From contig NZ_CP013197.1 of NCBI RefSeq assembly GCF_001886855.1, positions 558,001-622,000 on the forward strand: 64,000 nucleotides of DNA, given 5' to 3'. Source of the DNA: Spiroplasma citri (lineage in GTDB: Bacteria; Bacillota_I; Bacilli_A; Mycoplasmatales; Mycoplasmataceae). Both the position numbers and the translations under genes were made by a program. The notes under the pieces are model-generated. The model had not been told where the DNA came from. It saw only the letters and a list, made by a program, of their open reading frames with translations, and did no database searches. This document shows positions 28,202 through 37,869 of this stretch, one piece after another (within the stretch, counting starts at the first letter, position 1; every line of letters begins with the position of its first letter).

Positions 28202-28576
28202 TTAATTGTTATTTTGATAATATTTATCAGGATCAAAAATTATTGCAAAGAAAATATTATTAACTAAAACACCATAAATTCTTTCCTTATCTCCAACTCT
28301 TAAATAATCATATTTTTTAATATCTTGTTCAATATCTTTATTAAAATGTGATTTTACATAATTTACTAATTCTAAAGGAATTTTTGGGGGAAGGCGTGAT
28401 TTATTTGTTTCAATATTTGAATAACCACAAGATTGTCTTGAACCTTGTATTAAATTTCGTAAAGAATAATTACAAATTTTTTTAATTTCATTTAGAAAAT
28501 CATTATTTATTTTTTTAGTTTTATTTATATATGCAAAATTGAAAAATATTTTTTTATCTAACTTATCTAAATTCAT
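28202..28576 (-). CDS. Putative toxin A of the Panacea pair, 124 aa
   Basis: Follows the Panacea A gene by 16 bases. The C-terminus 'ERIYGVLVNNIFFAIIFDPD' resembles in layout the end of toxin C ('KRADGLLIKNIFYLLEITNHN'), suggesting a shared fold of a buried strand followed by a polar turn. A basic middle section contains 'RQSCGYSNIE' and 'RLPPKIP'. No catalytic family assigned; the role comes from pairing with a Panacea gene. Confidence 0.55.
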   Translation of the reverse strand: MNLDKLDKKIFFNFAYINKTKKINNDFLNEIKKICNYSLRNLIQGSRQSCGYSNIETNKSRLPPKIPLELVNYVKSHFNKDIEQDIKKYDYLRVGDKERIYGVLVNNIFFAIIFDPDKYYQNNN

Positions 28577-28592
28577 ATTATTTAATTTTATA

Positions 28593-29108
28593 TTAAATTA
28601 ATTGTTCAATTTGGTTTAATTTTTCTTGAAAATAATATAACATTTTATCATTATTAATTTCTTCATTATTTTTTGTTTCTTTTCATGGACCTTCTATATG
28701 TGATAAAGAAACTAATTCAAAAGCACTATATTTACTAAAATATATAAAAACTCTTTCAATAAATTCTAATTCTTCATTGGTAAATTTTTTTTCAATTTCG
28801 TGTATTTTTATTTCGTTAAAATTTTCAAGATTATCTTTTTCTATGTATGATTTTCCATTTTTTCTTAGTAAAAAATACAATTCTTCTAAAACTGGGCCAT
28901 ATGTTCATGCTTTATATTTTTCTTTTATTATTTTTTTATTAAATTTAGCCATAAATAAACCTTCTATAAAATACATTAATTTTTGTATTTGCAAATTTGT
29001 CATTCCAAAAATTTCTTCATTATTAATTTCTAATTTTTTTTGAATTTTATAGTTTTCATCTAATAGTAAATATAAAAAATCTTCAATTTTAATTCCTTTG
29101 CATTTCAT
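28593..29108 (-). CDS. Panacea/SocA-type antitoxin A, 171 aa
   Basis: The landmark 'AWTYGPVLEELYFLL' near residue 68 and 'LVSLSHIEGPWKE' near residue 140 correspond to the conserved core of the Panacea (DUF4065, SocA-like) domain. The N-terminus has the usual 'MTNLQIQKLMYFIEGLF' helix. GGGGAG before ATG. It is preceded by a 350-base leader with three structured RNAs and a P2 promoter. Expected to neutralise the toxin encoded next. Confidence 0.7.
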
Positions 29109-29142
29109 AATTATCTCCCCTAACTTAATTAAATTATATAAT

Positions 29143-29170
29143 AAAAAAGAAATAATTAAACCTCTTTTTT
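29143..29170 (-). terminator. Hairpin before Panacea A
   Basis: On the minus strand AAAGAGGT, TTA, ATTTCTTT (two G-U) then Ts. It lies between the RNA leader and the antitoxin gene, so it may end the RNAs or attenuate the operon. Confidence 0.55.
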
Positions 29171-29171
29171 T

Positions 29172-29236
29172 GTCGGGCAGCTTGCCTGCTCTCTAAGAAC
29201 ACACCAGCAACTTTTTTTCTAGAAGTATTTACCGAC
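29172..29236 (-). ncRNA. Structured RNA3 in the Panacea A leader
   Basis: Closed by GTCGG/CCGAC, with an inner GCAG/CTGC hairpin. The GC content is well above the surroundings. Confidence 0.45.
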
Positions 29237-29264
29237 TAAACTCTGGCCAATTATTTCTTTTTTT

Positions 29265-29321
29265 AGGTGGGGAAACAAACAATGCTCTTACCGATAGCGG
29301 ACAAGTCCATACGGCCCACCT
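29265..29321 (-). ncRNA. RNA2 family, copy 2 (57 nt)
   Basis: AGGTGGG/CCCACCT outer stem, same fold as 26639-26694 and 40111-40167; differs from copy 1 mainly at paired positions. Embedded here in the leader of Panacea A. Confidence 0.65.
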
Positions 29322-29326
29322 ATTTT

Positions 29327-29429
29327 GGATATCCATATAGAGGCCTATTATTTAAAATAGGAACTTATTCTACCTTTCGTTGCCTAAGATTACCTGCATT
29401 TAGAATACAGTTAGGTCATTCGGATACCC
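29327..29429 (-). ncRNA. Structured RNA1 in the Panacea A leader
   Basis: Outer stem GGGTATCC/GGATATCC (one G-U). Inside are CCTAA/TTAGG with CTGTATT/AATGCAG and a separate CCTATT/AATAGG hairpin, a cloverleaf-like layout of 103 nt. It is not a tRNA: there is no T-loop consensus. Only one copy seen. Confidence 0.45.
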
Positions 29430-29461
29430 GAAAACCGTAATTAATTAGGACTTACATATTA

Positions 29462-29489
29462 ATTATATAAAAATATAACTAAATGCAAA
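29462..29489 (-). promoter_or_regulatory. P2-type phage promoter
   Basis: TTTGCA, 16 bases, TATAAT. Drives the RNA1-RNA2-RNA3-Panacea A unit. Confidence 0.65.
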
Positions 29490-29539
29490 TACCTTTATTA
29501 CGCGTTTTAAGGGGCATATTGGTTAATAAATATTAAAAC

Positions 29540-30986
29540 TTACTTCCATAGCCTTACTTGGCCAAATATTAGGGTAATTGTGTTTTTATTGCTTTCTAAA
29601 ATTATTCCAGATAAAATGCTGTTATATTCTTTATTGTTAAATAATAAGGTAAATTTATCTCTTAGTTGCAAATTGTTTAAATTTAAAATATTGTTATCTT
29701 TTGTGATATCAAATTTTATGAGATGTGAGTATTCACTTAACTTAAATTCTTGATTGCTAATAGTTTTAATATTTTCTATGGTAAAGTCTTTTTCTTCTAA
29801 TTCATATATTTTATTTTTAATTAAATTAGCAAGTAAATTATTTTTATTAATATCATAAGAAATTGTATTATTTTTTAATAAATTTGCTTTTTTATATTTA
29901 TTGGCATTGTTTTTTTGGTAAAAATCAATTCTGTTGATACTTTTTTGGTTTAATTCTTCAATTTCTATATTTGTAATACATTTAATATTATCTTTTACTT
30001 TATAATTATTTAATTTGATATCTTCTTGTCCATCTTTGCAAACATCACAATTTAAAATAAAATTTTTTAAATCAATATTAAATTTTAAAAATATATTTGT
30101 TATTTTAAATATTTTGTTAATAAATTGATAACAATTAAATTCTTTTTCTTCATTTTCTTCAAAAAATTTAGGATTATTATTATTTTCATCATTAATTTTT
30201 TTATTAAGTTTAATAAAGGGAAGATTGTTATAAATAATTTTTATTAAAGTAAGAAAAATATATCAACTTTTATTTTTATATATGTTGTAAATTTTAAAAT
30301 CAAAAATAGATTCAATATTTTTAGTAGTAAAGGTATATAAATTTTCATCTTTGTTTTTTTCAATATGAGTAATAATTCCGATATATAATTGATTTTCGTT
30401 ATTCAAAATACAAACAATGTCTTCAATTTCAACATTAAGATTATAATAATTATAAGCATTAAAAGTTGATAGTTGCGGGGGTATAAATATCTAAAAATAT
30501 CTTATAATTTTCAACAATACAATTATCTTTATAAAATAAAGATCCTTTTTCAAAATCAACTCCTAATATAATTAATTTAGTTCTATTACCTTGATAAATA
30601 TTTTTATCTTTTTTAATTTCTAATTTTAATAATTCATCTCTTGCTTTTTGTCTTGCTTTTTCTTCTGCTTCTTGTTGTGCTTTATTAATTTCAAACACAA
30701 TATTAGATAATTCATCAAGATAATCAATCATTAATTTATAATCAGGCACTTGTAATAATTGTTGGGCATGTTGAGGATATAATCTTACAGCTTCATCATA
30801 AATAAGTTTTTCGTCATTAATTTCTTTTGTTAATTCTGATATTTCTTTTATTAATTCTTGGATTTGTTTTACAATTTCTACATTTAAAGTATTGTTTTTT
30901 AATTTATTAATAATTTCTTTTTTATCTTCTCTAATTGCAATTATTTCGTCATTTCAGTGGCTTTTTGTTGAACTTCCTACACCCAT
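29540..30986 (-). pseudogene. Tail-tip protein (Tal-like position), frameshifted
   Basis: Homologue of 6040-7485. A run of five Cs near 30477 (four in A) shifts the frame after about 170 codons; otherwise the frame is open to TAA at 29540. The coiled-coil N-terminus is more diverged from A than the rest. If the poly-C count varies, the protein could switch on and off. Confidence 0.65.
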
Positions 30987-31003
30987 TTAATTTCTCCTTT
31001 TTT

Positions 31004-31930
31004 CTAAATTAAAATATATTCTTCAAATTTTTTAATATTAATATTTCCAACTTGTTTGTCTTTTGAAAGGTTAGAAGAATATAAAATATGATAGTTTCCT
31101 GGTGGAATTTGAATAAAATTAGTATATTTAAAATCTTGATATTGATATATGTTGTATGATTTTTCGGTTTTTAAATCAACTTTTATAATGCTTTGAGTTT
31201 TTAATCTACTATCTATTATTATTTTTTCATTTTCATTTATTTCAGCATTAATTTTAAGTTCACTTATTACTTTACCATTAATATTTTCTAATTTTAAATA
31301 TGGGTCTTTTGTGGGACCATTGATTGTTATTAGAGTATCTGATGCTAAATAACTATTATTACTAATTTTAATTTTTTCATTATATTGATTGGTATATTTA
31401 ATGCGATTTAACTTAAAATAATATTTGTTATTATGTTCATTGTATCTTTTTCCGCTTGTTTTATTTGGTTTAATTTCAAATAATTTATCTTCTTCTTTTT
31501 TTCAGTTAGTTAATTGTTCTAAAATAAAATCAACCTCTAAATCATTATTATTATTTAATTCTGTTTTAATGATACTTTTAATAATTACTTCACAATAATA
31601 TTCCAATTTTGTTTTTTCATTTATTCAAAAACTATAAAATAATAAAAAGGGGGAAGATTTATTATCTAAATTAATATTTAATTTATTAATAAAATCATTA
31701 AATTTACCATAGGGATTTGGGCCTATAAATAATAATTTAAAATTTATTTGATTTAAAGAATGCTTACAATTATTTAAAATAAAATTATTATCGATGTTTA
31801 AATAATTATTATCAAAATTAATATTTAATCCATTAAATGATAAAATAATGATATTATCTAAATCACATAAATTAATTAAATTATCTTTACTATTACTAAT
31901 TTTAAAAGTTCTAAATGGTAAATTATACAT
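31004..31930 (-). CDS. Distal tail (Dit-like) protein, 308 aa
   Basis: Intact homologue of 5097-6023. Lies 9 bases after the tape measure gene. Confidence 0.65.
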
Positions 31931-31939
31931 ATTTTCTCC

Positions 31940-33487
31940 CTATACTCTATTATTTCATTGCCCTATATATTCGAGTATTTTTTCAGCTCGTTCTTTATCA
32001 TTTTCTCCTTCAATAATAATTGTTGGTTTAAATTCATTTTTATTTTCAATTTTATTATAGTTATTAGTTTGGTTTTCTTGGTTAATGTTTTGTGGTGGTT
32101 TATTAAATTTATTATATAATCATACCCCGCCAGCAGCTAAGGCAGACAAACTAACTAAAACACCATAAAGAATTGGGTGCTTTGCCATTCCTAATAAAAG
32201 TGTTTTTAATGAACTAATAACATTTATTATTTTTCCAATTGTGTAAACAACAGCTCCCAAACTTGCTGATATTCCTAAAATAATAAAAATAGTTTTTTTG
32301 GTTGTATCATTAAACATATTAAAAAAATTTGTTATTCCTTTAATAATTGGTATTAAACTGACTTCTAAAAAAGAAACCAAAGACTCAAACACGGGTAATA
32401 GGGCGGATGCTAAATTCATTTTTGTAATATTAACAACATGTTTAAATTCATTTCATTTTTTGTTTAATAGTGTTGTTTTCTCAACATTTTCATTTGAAAC
32501 AATGCCTAAATCTTTAATGTTGCTTGTCATTTTTTTAATTTCTTCATCTGATAAGGCAAGCATTGGAATAAGGTTTTTTCCTAACTTAGAACCAAAAACA
32601 TCCATTATTAAATTATTTTTTTCAGTTTCATCACTTATTTGTTCTAATGATTTTTTTAATTCTAAAAAAATAGTTCCCGTATCTTTTAAAGAACCCTCAT
32701 TATTTTTAATATTAATTCCTAATTTATTAAAAGCTTCTGTTGTTTCATTTGATATTCCATAAGAAATAGCACTAATACCTTGTCGTAATTTTTTAAAACT
32801 CTTTTCTAATTCTTCGCTAGTAATTCCAGTTCTTTTTGCAATATAACGAAATATTTGTAAGTTTTCTGCTGTGATACCGATTTCTTTTGATGTTTTTTTA
32901 AGCTCACCAGCATATTTGGCGGTATCAACAGTTATTTTTGTTAAAATTCCTTTGATTGCTAAAATGGGTATTGTAATATGTGTGCTTAATTTTTTTCCGA
33001 TTTCTTGACACTTTGTTCCAAATTCTTCAAATTTTTTAAAGGGAATATTTTTTATTTCTTGGGCGGTATTTTTTAATTTTTCATTAAAGTTGTTTAAACT
33101 GCGATTAGATGCATCAATATTTATTTTTGTATATTCATATTCTTTATTTAATTTATTTTGTTTTTGTATTAATTTTTCTCTTTCGGCAGTATCGTTTGTT
33201 TTTGATAATGCTTCTTGTGTTTCTAAAATGGTTTTATTTAATTGATTATATTTTTCAATTAAAAGTTCTTTTTTTTCTGAAATATTATCAATGATATTTT
33301 TATATTCATTAAATTTTTCATTTAAAATATCAATTTCATCACCGTTTTTAAATTTTAAATTATTATCAAAATTTTTTAATTTAGATCCTGATAGTTTTAT
33401 GTTATCGGCTATTTTTTTAAAATTGTTATTTAATTCTAAAACATTACTATCAAGAGTTATGCTCATTCCTTTAATTTCTTTTGCCAT
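31940..33487 (-). CDS. Tail tape measure protein, 515 aa
   Basis: The N-terminal coiled coil (residues 1-150) contains 'NIDASNRSLNNFNEKLKN', typical of tape measure starts. A region with 'ELKKTSKEIGITAENLQIF' and 'LDEFGSK'-like 'DVFGSKLGKNLIPML' belongs to the phage tail tape measure core. Two hydrophobic segments follow near residues 425-470. At 515 residues it is short for a siphovirus, suggesting a short tail, roughly 75 nm by the usual 1.5 angstrom per residue rule. Confidence 0.8.
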
Positions 33488-33501
33488 AATTAACTATTCC
33501 T

Positions 33502-33678
33502 TTAAAAAAATTTATTAATATCTTGTTGTGTTGCTAATCTTTTGTTTTGATTATTATAAATTTCTATAATTTCTATTAATGTTTTTAATTTAATATATTT
33601 GCTGTCTATAATTGAAAACCCTAAATGACTAAGTCATAGTAATAAGTTAGGAGTAAATTTATTAAATTTATAATCTAC
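33502..33678 (-). CDS. Tail assembly chaperone, -1 frameshift extension
   Basis: A 58-codon open frame with no start codon ('VDYKFNKFTPNLLLWLSHLGF...'). It joins the chaperone gene if ribosomes slip back one base on A-AAA-AAG (33678-33684) directly before its TAG. This gives the gpG/gpGT arrangement of long-tailed phages. Confidence 0.65.
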
Positions 33679-34007
33679 TTTTTTGTTAATTCGCCGTATT
33701 CCTGTAAATTTTTGTCATTAACACTAGCACCTACAAATTCCATTATTAAGTTATTAATTTCATTAACATTTTCGGTAATTTCTTTAAATGTAATTTTTTG
33801 ACAAAATTCCTTAAAATCTTTAAATTGATTTTCATCAGCTGCTTTTGTAAAAGAAAATAATAATTTTAAAATAAATGAAAATTCATATTTGTCTTTTTCT
33901 AATTTATTTAACAATTCTCCGTATGAACCAAATAAATCCTCATAAATAATTAATGCATAAGTGCTTATATTAACTTTTAATTTTAAACTTTCTAAATATC
34001 TATTCAT
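33675..34007 (-). CDS. Tail assembly chaperone, 110 aa
   Basis: Small helical protein between the major tail protein and the tape measure gene, the fixed position of gpG-like chaperones. Ends in a slippery heptamer followed at once by TAG. Overlaps the major tail protein gene by 8 bases. Confidence 0.7.
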   Translation of the reverse strand: MNRYLESLKLKVNISTYALIIYEDLFGSYGELLNKLEKDKYEFSFILKLLFSFTKAADENQFKDFKEFCQKITFKEITENVNEINNLIMEFVGASVNDKNLQEYGELTKK

Positions 34008-34587
34008 TTTCGTTTTTTTCTTCTTTTTCTAATTTTGGAACTTGAGAAAAGTAGTTATTATAATTATTTTCATTAGCTTTTTTTGTTGTTTTAATTTTAA
34101 TAACATTATCTTCAATTCGTGGTAAGGCGTTTAATTCAAAAGTATAAGTATCTGGGTTTACATTTTCGGTTTGAGTATTATGAGTTTGGTTGGGGCGTTT
34201 TAAATTAACTCTTAAAAGCCAAATTCTTTTTTCTTCTAAATCACCCTTGATTTCAAACCCCAAAGCAATTTCACTCTTTAAACTAGTTGATTTTTCAATA
34301 TAATTTCCATTTTTATCTTTTTCAATTCCTAAAATTTCTTGTTCAAAATCATCAGATGGTTTTGCTATTGTTAAACTACCACTATAGCCTTGAAAAGAAT
34401 GTGAAATATAGTATGGTTTATTATCAGCATAAAAGGTATTAGTGTTTTCACTAACATTTAAACTTAAATTTACTGCTCCTAATATTTTTTGTGGGATTGC
34501 ATATTCTGTTTTGTTTGTTGTTTGATTGTATTTTAATTTTGCATAATGAACATTTTCTAGTCCAAATTCAATAATGTTGTTATTCAT
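34000..34587 (-). CDS. Major tail protein, 195 aa
   Basis: Beta-rich 195-residue protein of the phi13-type major tail family: 'IEFGLENVHYAKL' at the start, 'SGSLTIAKPSDDFEQEILG' in the middle and 'VNPDTYTFELNALPR' near the end. The C-terminus is a charged extension. Size and position before the chaperone fit. It forms the tail tube. Confidence 0.8.
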   Translation of the reverse strand: MNNNIIEFGLENVHYAKLKYNQTTNKTEYAIPQKILGAVNLSLNVSENTNTFYADNKPYYISHSFQGYSGSLTIAKPSDDFEQEILGIEKDKNGNYIEKSTSLKSEIALGFEIKGDLEEKRIWLLRVNLKRPNQTHNTQTENVNPDTYTFELNALPRIEDNVIKIKTTKKANENNYNNYFSQVPKLEKEEKNENE

Positions 34588-34602
34588 TTGTATTTTCTCC
34601 TT

Positions 34603-34980
34603 TTATCTTTTTAGCAACAAAAATATTTCATAAATTACAATATATAAATTTTGTTCGTATAAATAAAACTCTTGTGCTAATTGATAATTTATTTTTTTAT
34701 TTATTAATTCATTTTCTAGTTTTTCAATTTCATTAAAATTAATTTCATTTTTAAAATTAAAGCAAATTTGGAATGTTTGTCTTATAAAATTATTAATATT
34801 ATCTGATGAAAAAAAGGTATTATCATTAATTCTATAAAAAGTTATATTATTTTCAATGTTATTGAAATTATCTTCATTAAAATTAAAAAATGTATATTTA
34901 ATCTTTTTAGTTGGATAAAGTTTTTTTAATAATTCAATAATTAAATTAATATTTTGCTCTCTTTTATTATTAATAATCAT
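34603..34980 (-). CDS. Tail terminator-like protein, 125 aa
   Basis: Position between the gp10-like and major tail genes fits the tail terminator/completion protein. 'INLIIELLKKLYP' at the N-terminus and 'FYLYEQNLYIVIYEIFLLLKR' at the C-terminus are compatible. Weak sequence signature. Confidence 0.55.
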   Translation of the reverse strand: MIINNKREQNINLIIELLKKLYPTKKIKYTFFNFNEDNFNNIENNITFYRINDNTFFSSDNINNFIRQTFQICFNFKNEINFNEIEKLENELINKKINYQLAQEFYLYEQNLYIVIYEIFLLLKR

Positions 34981-34985
34981 CTTAA

Positions 34986-35384
34986 CTAATATTTTAAAAT
35001 AGTTTCTATTTTTTTAATATATTCATCAATATACTTATTATAAGCATTTCGTAAAAATGGGCGAGGATTAATTTTTTCATTATTTCAATGATTAATATAT
35101 CCATATTCTAATAAGTGGATTATTTGATATTGTTTAGTGGCATAAATTACACCAATTATTTTATCTTTGGTTAATTTTATTTTAAAAACAAAATAATCTT
35201 TTAAATGTCTTCTTTTTGTTAAATGTTTATTGCTAATAGGGCAAGTAATTTTAATTTCTGCCAATATTTTTTCACCTACATTTTTAATTTCTGCTTTTAT
35301 TTGTTCTTGGATATCATAAGTATATTGTTGGATTGAGTCTGCAACAAAATCAAATATATCAACTACTGAATTACTTTTTTTCAT
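34986..35384 (-). CDS. HK97 gp10-like neck/tail completion protein, 132 aa
   Basis: 'EIKNVGEKILAEIKITCPISNKH', then 'YLLEYG'-like 'IHLLEYGYINHWNN' and 'PRPFLRNAYNKY' match the gp10 family pattern (EYG then RPF). The ATG at 35384 is preferred to a GTG nine bases upstream because AAGG is then well placed. Confidence 0.75.
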
Positions 35385-35394
35385 TTTTAACACC

Positions 35395-35721
35395 TTATCT
35401 TAAACTTAAAAATAGTTCTAAAAATCCATCTTGTCTGTCATAAGTTCTAATAATTTCATATTCTTGTCAATTATTTTGATATTTATAATCAATTAAAATA
35501 AATTTTTCATTATCATACATATATTTATCTATAAGTAATTTTATTTCTAATTTTATGCCCGCCATTCTAGCGGTGTAAAAATCATTAGCATAAATTGATT
35601 TAATATCACAAAATACTTGTTTTTTATTTTTAGTTATTTTTTTATGACTTAATGGATTTTCGTCATCTTCTTTATCAATTAGAAAAGCATAATCATTTAA
35701 TAAAATTAAATTATCTTTCAA
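35395..35721 (-). CDS. Head-closure protein, 108 aa
   Basis: Position after the gp6-like connector and 'YANDFYTARMAGIKLEIKLLI' with 'IIRTYDRQDGFLELFL' fit the SPP1 gp16/HK97 head-tail joining group. Overlaps the preceding gene by 11 bases. Confidence 0.65.
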
Positions 35722-36079
35722 TTTTATTTTTTTCTAGTTTTTTAATATCTTTTAATTTCTTTTTTAATTCTGTGAGTTCTTTTTCTAATTGATATATCGT
35801 TGTTTGCGGATAATTAGCATATTTATACATTAATTGTTGAATATTATAGTTAAGAATAGTATAAAATTTTTCTCCAATTAATTCACGCCCTAAATTTTCC
35901 TTAACATAAATAGAAATAATATTTTTTATTTGTTCATCATTTGCTTCCTCAATAATTTTAAAAGGAAGACCTGAATTTATTAAAATATTTTTTGATGATT
36001 GAATTAAAGTTTTTATTTCTTCATCAAATAAATTATGCTGAATTCGTAAACTTAATTTAACAAAATTTAATAAGTCCAT
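35711..36079 (-). CDS. Head-tail connector (gp6-like), 122 aa
   Basis: Helical protein starting 'MDLLNFVKLSLRIQHNLFDEEIKTLIQSS', the usual start of HK97 gp6/phage QLRG-type DNA packaging connectors, with a coiled-coil C-terminus. Follows the capsid gene after GGAGG. Confidence 0.75.
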   Translation of the reverse strand: MDLLNFVKLSLRIQHNLFDEEIKTLIQSSKNILINSGLPFKIIEEANDEQIKNIISIYVKENLGRELIGEKFYTILNYNIQQLMYKYANYPQTTIYQLEKELTELKKKLKDIKKLEKNKIER

Positions 36080-36102
36080 ATTGATCCTCCTTTATTTTTA
36101 AA

Positions 36103-37869
36103 TTACTCAGGTTGGAAATTTACAAAAGCATTTTTTTCAACAACTTTCCCATCTAAAATGGCTGCTCCCACATAAGTATGTAAAAGTTTTTTAATTCCGA
36201 TATGTTCAGAATATCTTAGAGTTAAAGGCTCTTGGAAATTTACATAATAAGTGTTTAATTTTCCAAAAGAAATGCAATTATTTTTATTTGTTTTAGAAAA
36301 TGTAGGATATGTGTCTGTTAAAACAACATCATAACCTAAGATTTTATTAGTAACTCCATCTGAACTTATATTGTGGTTTCAAATAGGGCGATCATTTTTA
36401 TCTTTAATATTTTGAATAGTTCAGAATGTTTCGTTATTCATTACAAATTTAGCACCATTTGAATATCCTAATTTTAATGATTTAATCATTTCAATAATAG
36501 CATCGTAATTTAATTCTTTAATTTTTACACTTTTAATGCTTGTATCTGATAATATTCCAGTTGGTTGACCTTTTCCAGTTCCAGTAGCAAGTGATTGTTC
36601 AATGCCCTCTTTAATTCTGTTTGTAATTACTCTAATTACAAAAGCTTCAAAATCTTCAATTGTCATAAATCTTGTAGTTTCTGAAAATTCAAGCGAAGTG
36701 GCAATAATGTGACCATCAAATTTAATACTATCTGATCCTGTACTTCCTTTTATTTCTTCACCCTCTGTGACAAATTTAGCTGCTGTTGAATCTTTTTCAT
36801 ACGCAATATCTAATTTTCCTCGGTGTTCTAAAATAGTTACTTCATTAATTAAATTAGAAGTTAATTTAATTTCATTTAAGATGTTTTTTCATATTGTAGT
36901 AGGTACAAGCGGACTCGCATCTTCATTTCCAGTTGGATTTGTTCCAACTTGTAAAAATTTTGCTTCTTGTGGTGTTAATTGTTGTCTTTGCATATTTTTT
37001 AATCATGCATTTTTATATTCTCTTGTATCTAAAATATCTTTTTGATTATAGATAGTTTTAATTTCCATTTGTTCTGTTCCCCTTAATGTTTGTAAAATTG
37101 TGCTATTTCCGTTTTCAATATTTTTAATATTTTTTTCTAAATATTCATTTCTTATTTTTTGAGTTTCTGTAATTTCTTCATTTAATTTTTTAATTGCAGT
37201 TAATAACTCTTTTTGTTCTTGTAATTCTTTATTAGATAAATTATTTTTCTTTAATTCCATATTTTCTAATTGTTCTTTTTTTTCTTCTAATTCATTATTG
37301 GAATCAATAATTTTGTCATTTAATTCTTTTAAATTTACTTTTTCCATATTTTTTTCTCCTTTGATATTTTTAATTTCTTGTATTTCACTCTGTGGATTTG
37401 CTCCTAATGGAACCAAAGAAATTTCGTCAACTTCAATTTGTTTTAAATAACGAACAACTTGCCCGTTTATTTCTGTTGGTTCTGATTTTAAAATACGATA
37501 TCCTATACTTAACTGCATTGGTCTATTATCTTTTTGCATTTGTTTAGCAATTTCGTAAGTTTCTTTTCCATAATTAGTATTAGTATATATTTTAATTTTT
37601 GCCCATAATCCGTCTTTGCGGTTTTCTAAATCTGCAACACCCAAAATTTTTTCGTGATTATGAGATAAAAACACCGGCACAGTTTTACCATTTTTTAAAT
37701 CATTTTCAAAACTTTTGTAGTCAGTAATGTCATTGTGATAATCAACTACATCATATTTATTTGCTATTCCGATAATTTCGTTTGTATTAAATTTATCTTC
37801 TTTTATTTTTTTTATATTAAAATCAATTTTTTTAGTAATTTCATTATTAATAATTTTATTGTTGTCCAT
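36103..37869 (-). CDS. Prohead protease fused to major capsid protein, 588 aa
   Basis: Residues 1-170 are an HK97-type prohead protease ('FLSHNHEKILG' with the catalytic His, 'QLSIGYR' and 'EISLVPLGANPQS'). Residues 175-260 are a coiled coil like the HK97 delta domain. The rest is an HK97-fold capsid ('EFSETTRFMTIEDFEAFVIR', 'GTGKGQPTGIL', 'KNAFVNFQPE'). No stop separates them. An internal ATG at 37347, preceded by AAAGGAG, could start the capsid alone. The start at 37869 (GGAG six bases before) overlaps the portal gene; an ATG at 37893 is possible. Confidence 0.85.

Noticed and set aside
28777-29043. Plus-strand ORF opposite Panacea A
   Set aside because: Antisense shadow; the minus-strand frame has the Panacea motifs and a ribosome site.
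29327-29429. tRNA or tRNA-like gene
   Set aside because: The fold is cloverleaf-like, but it is 103 nt with an 8-bp outer stem, no T-loop consensus and no plausible anticodon arm.
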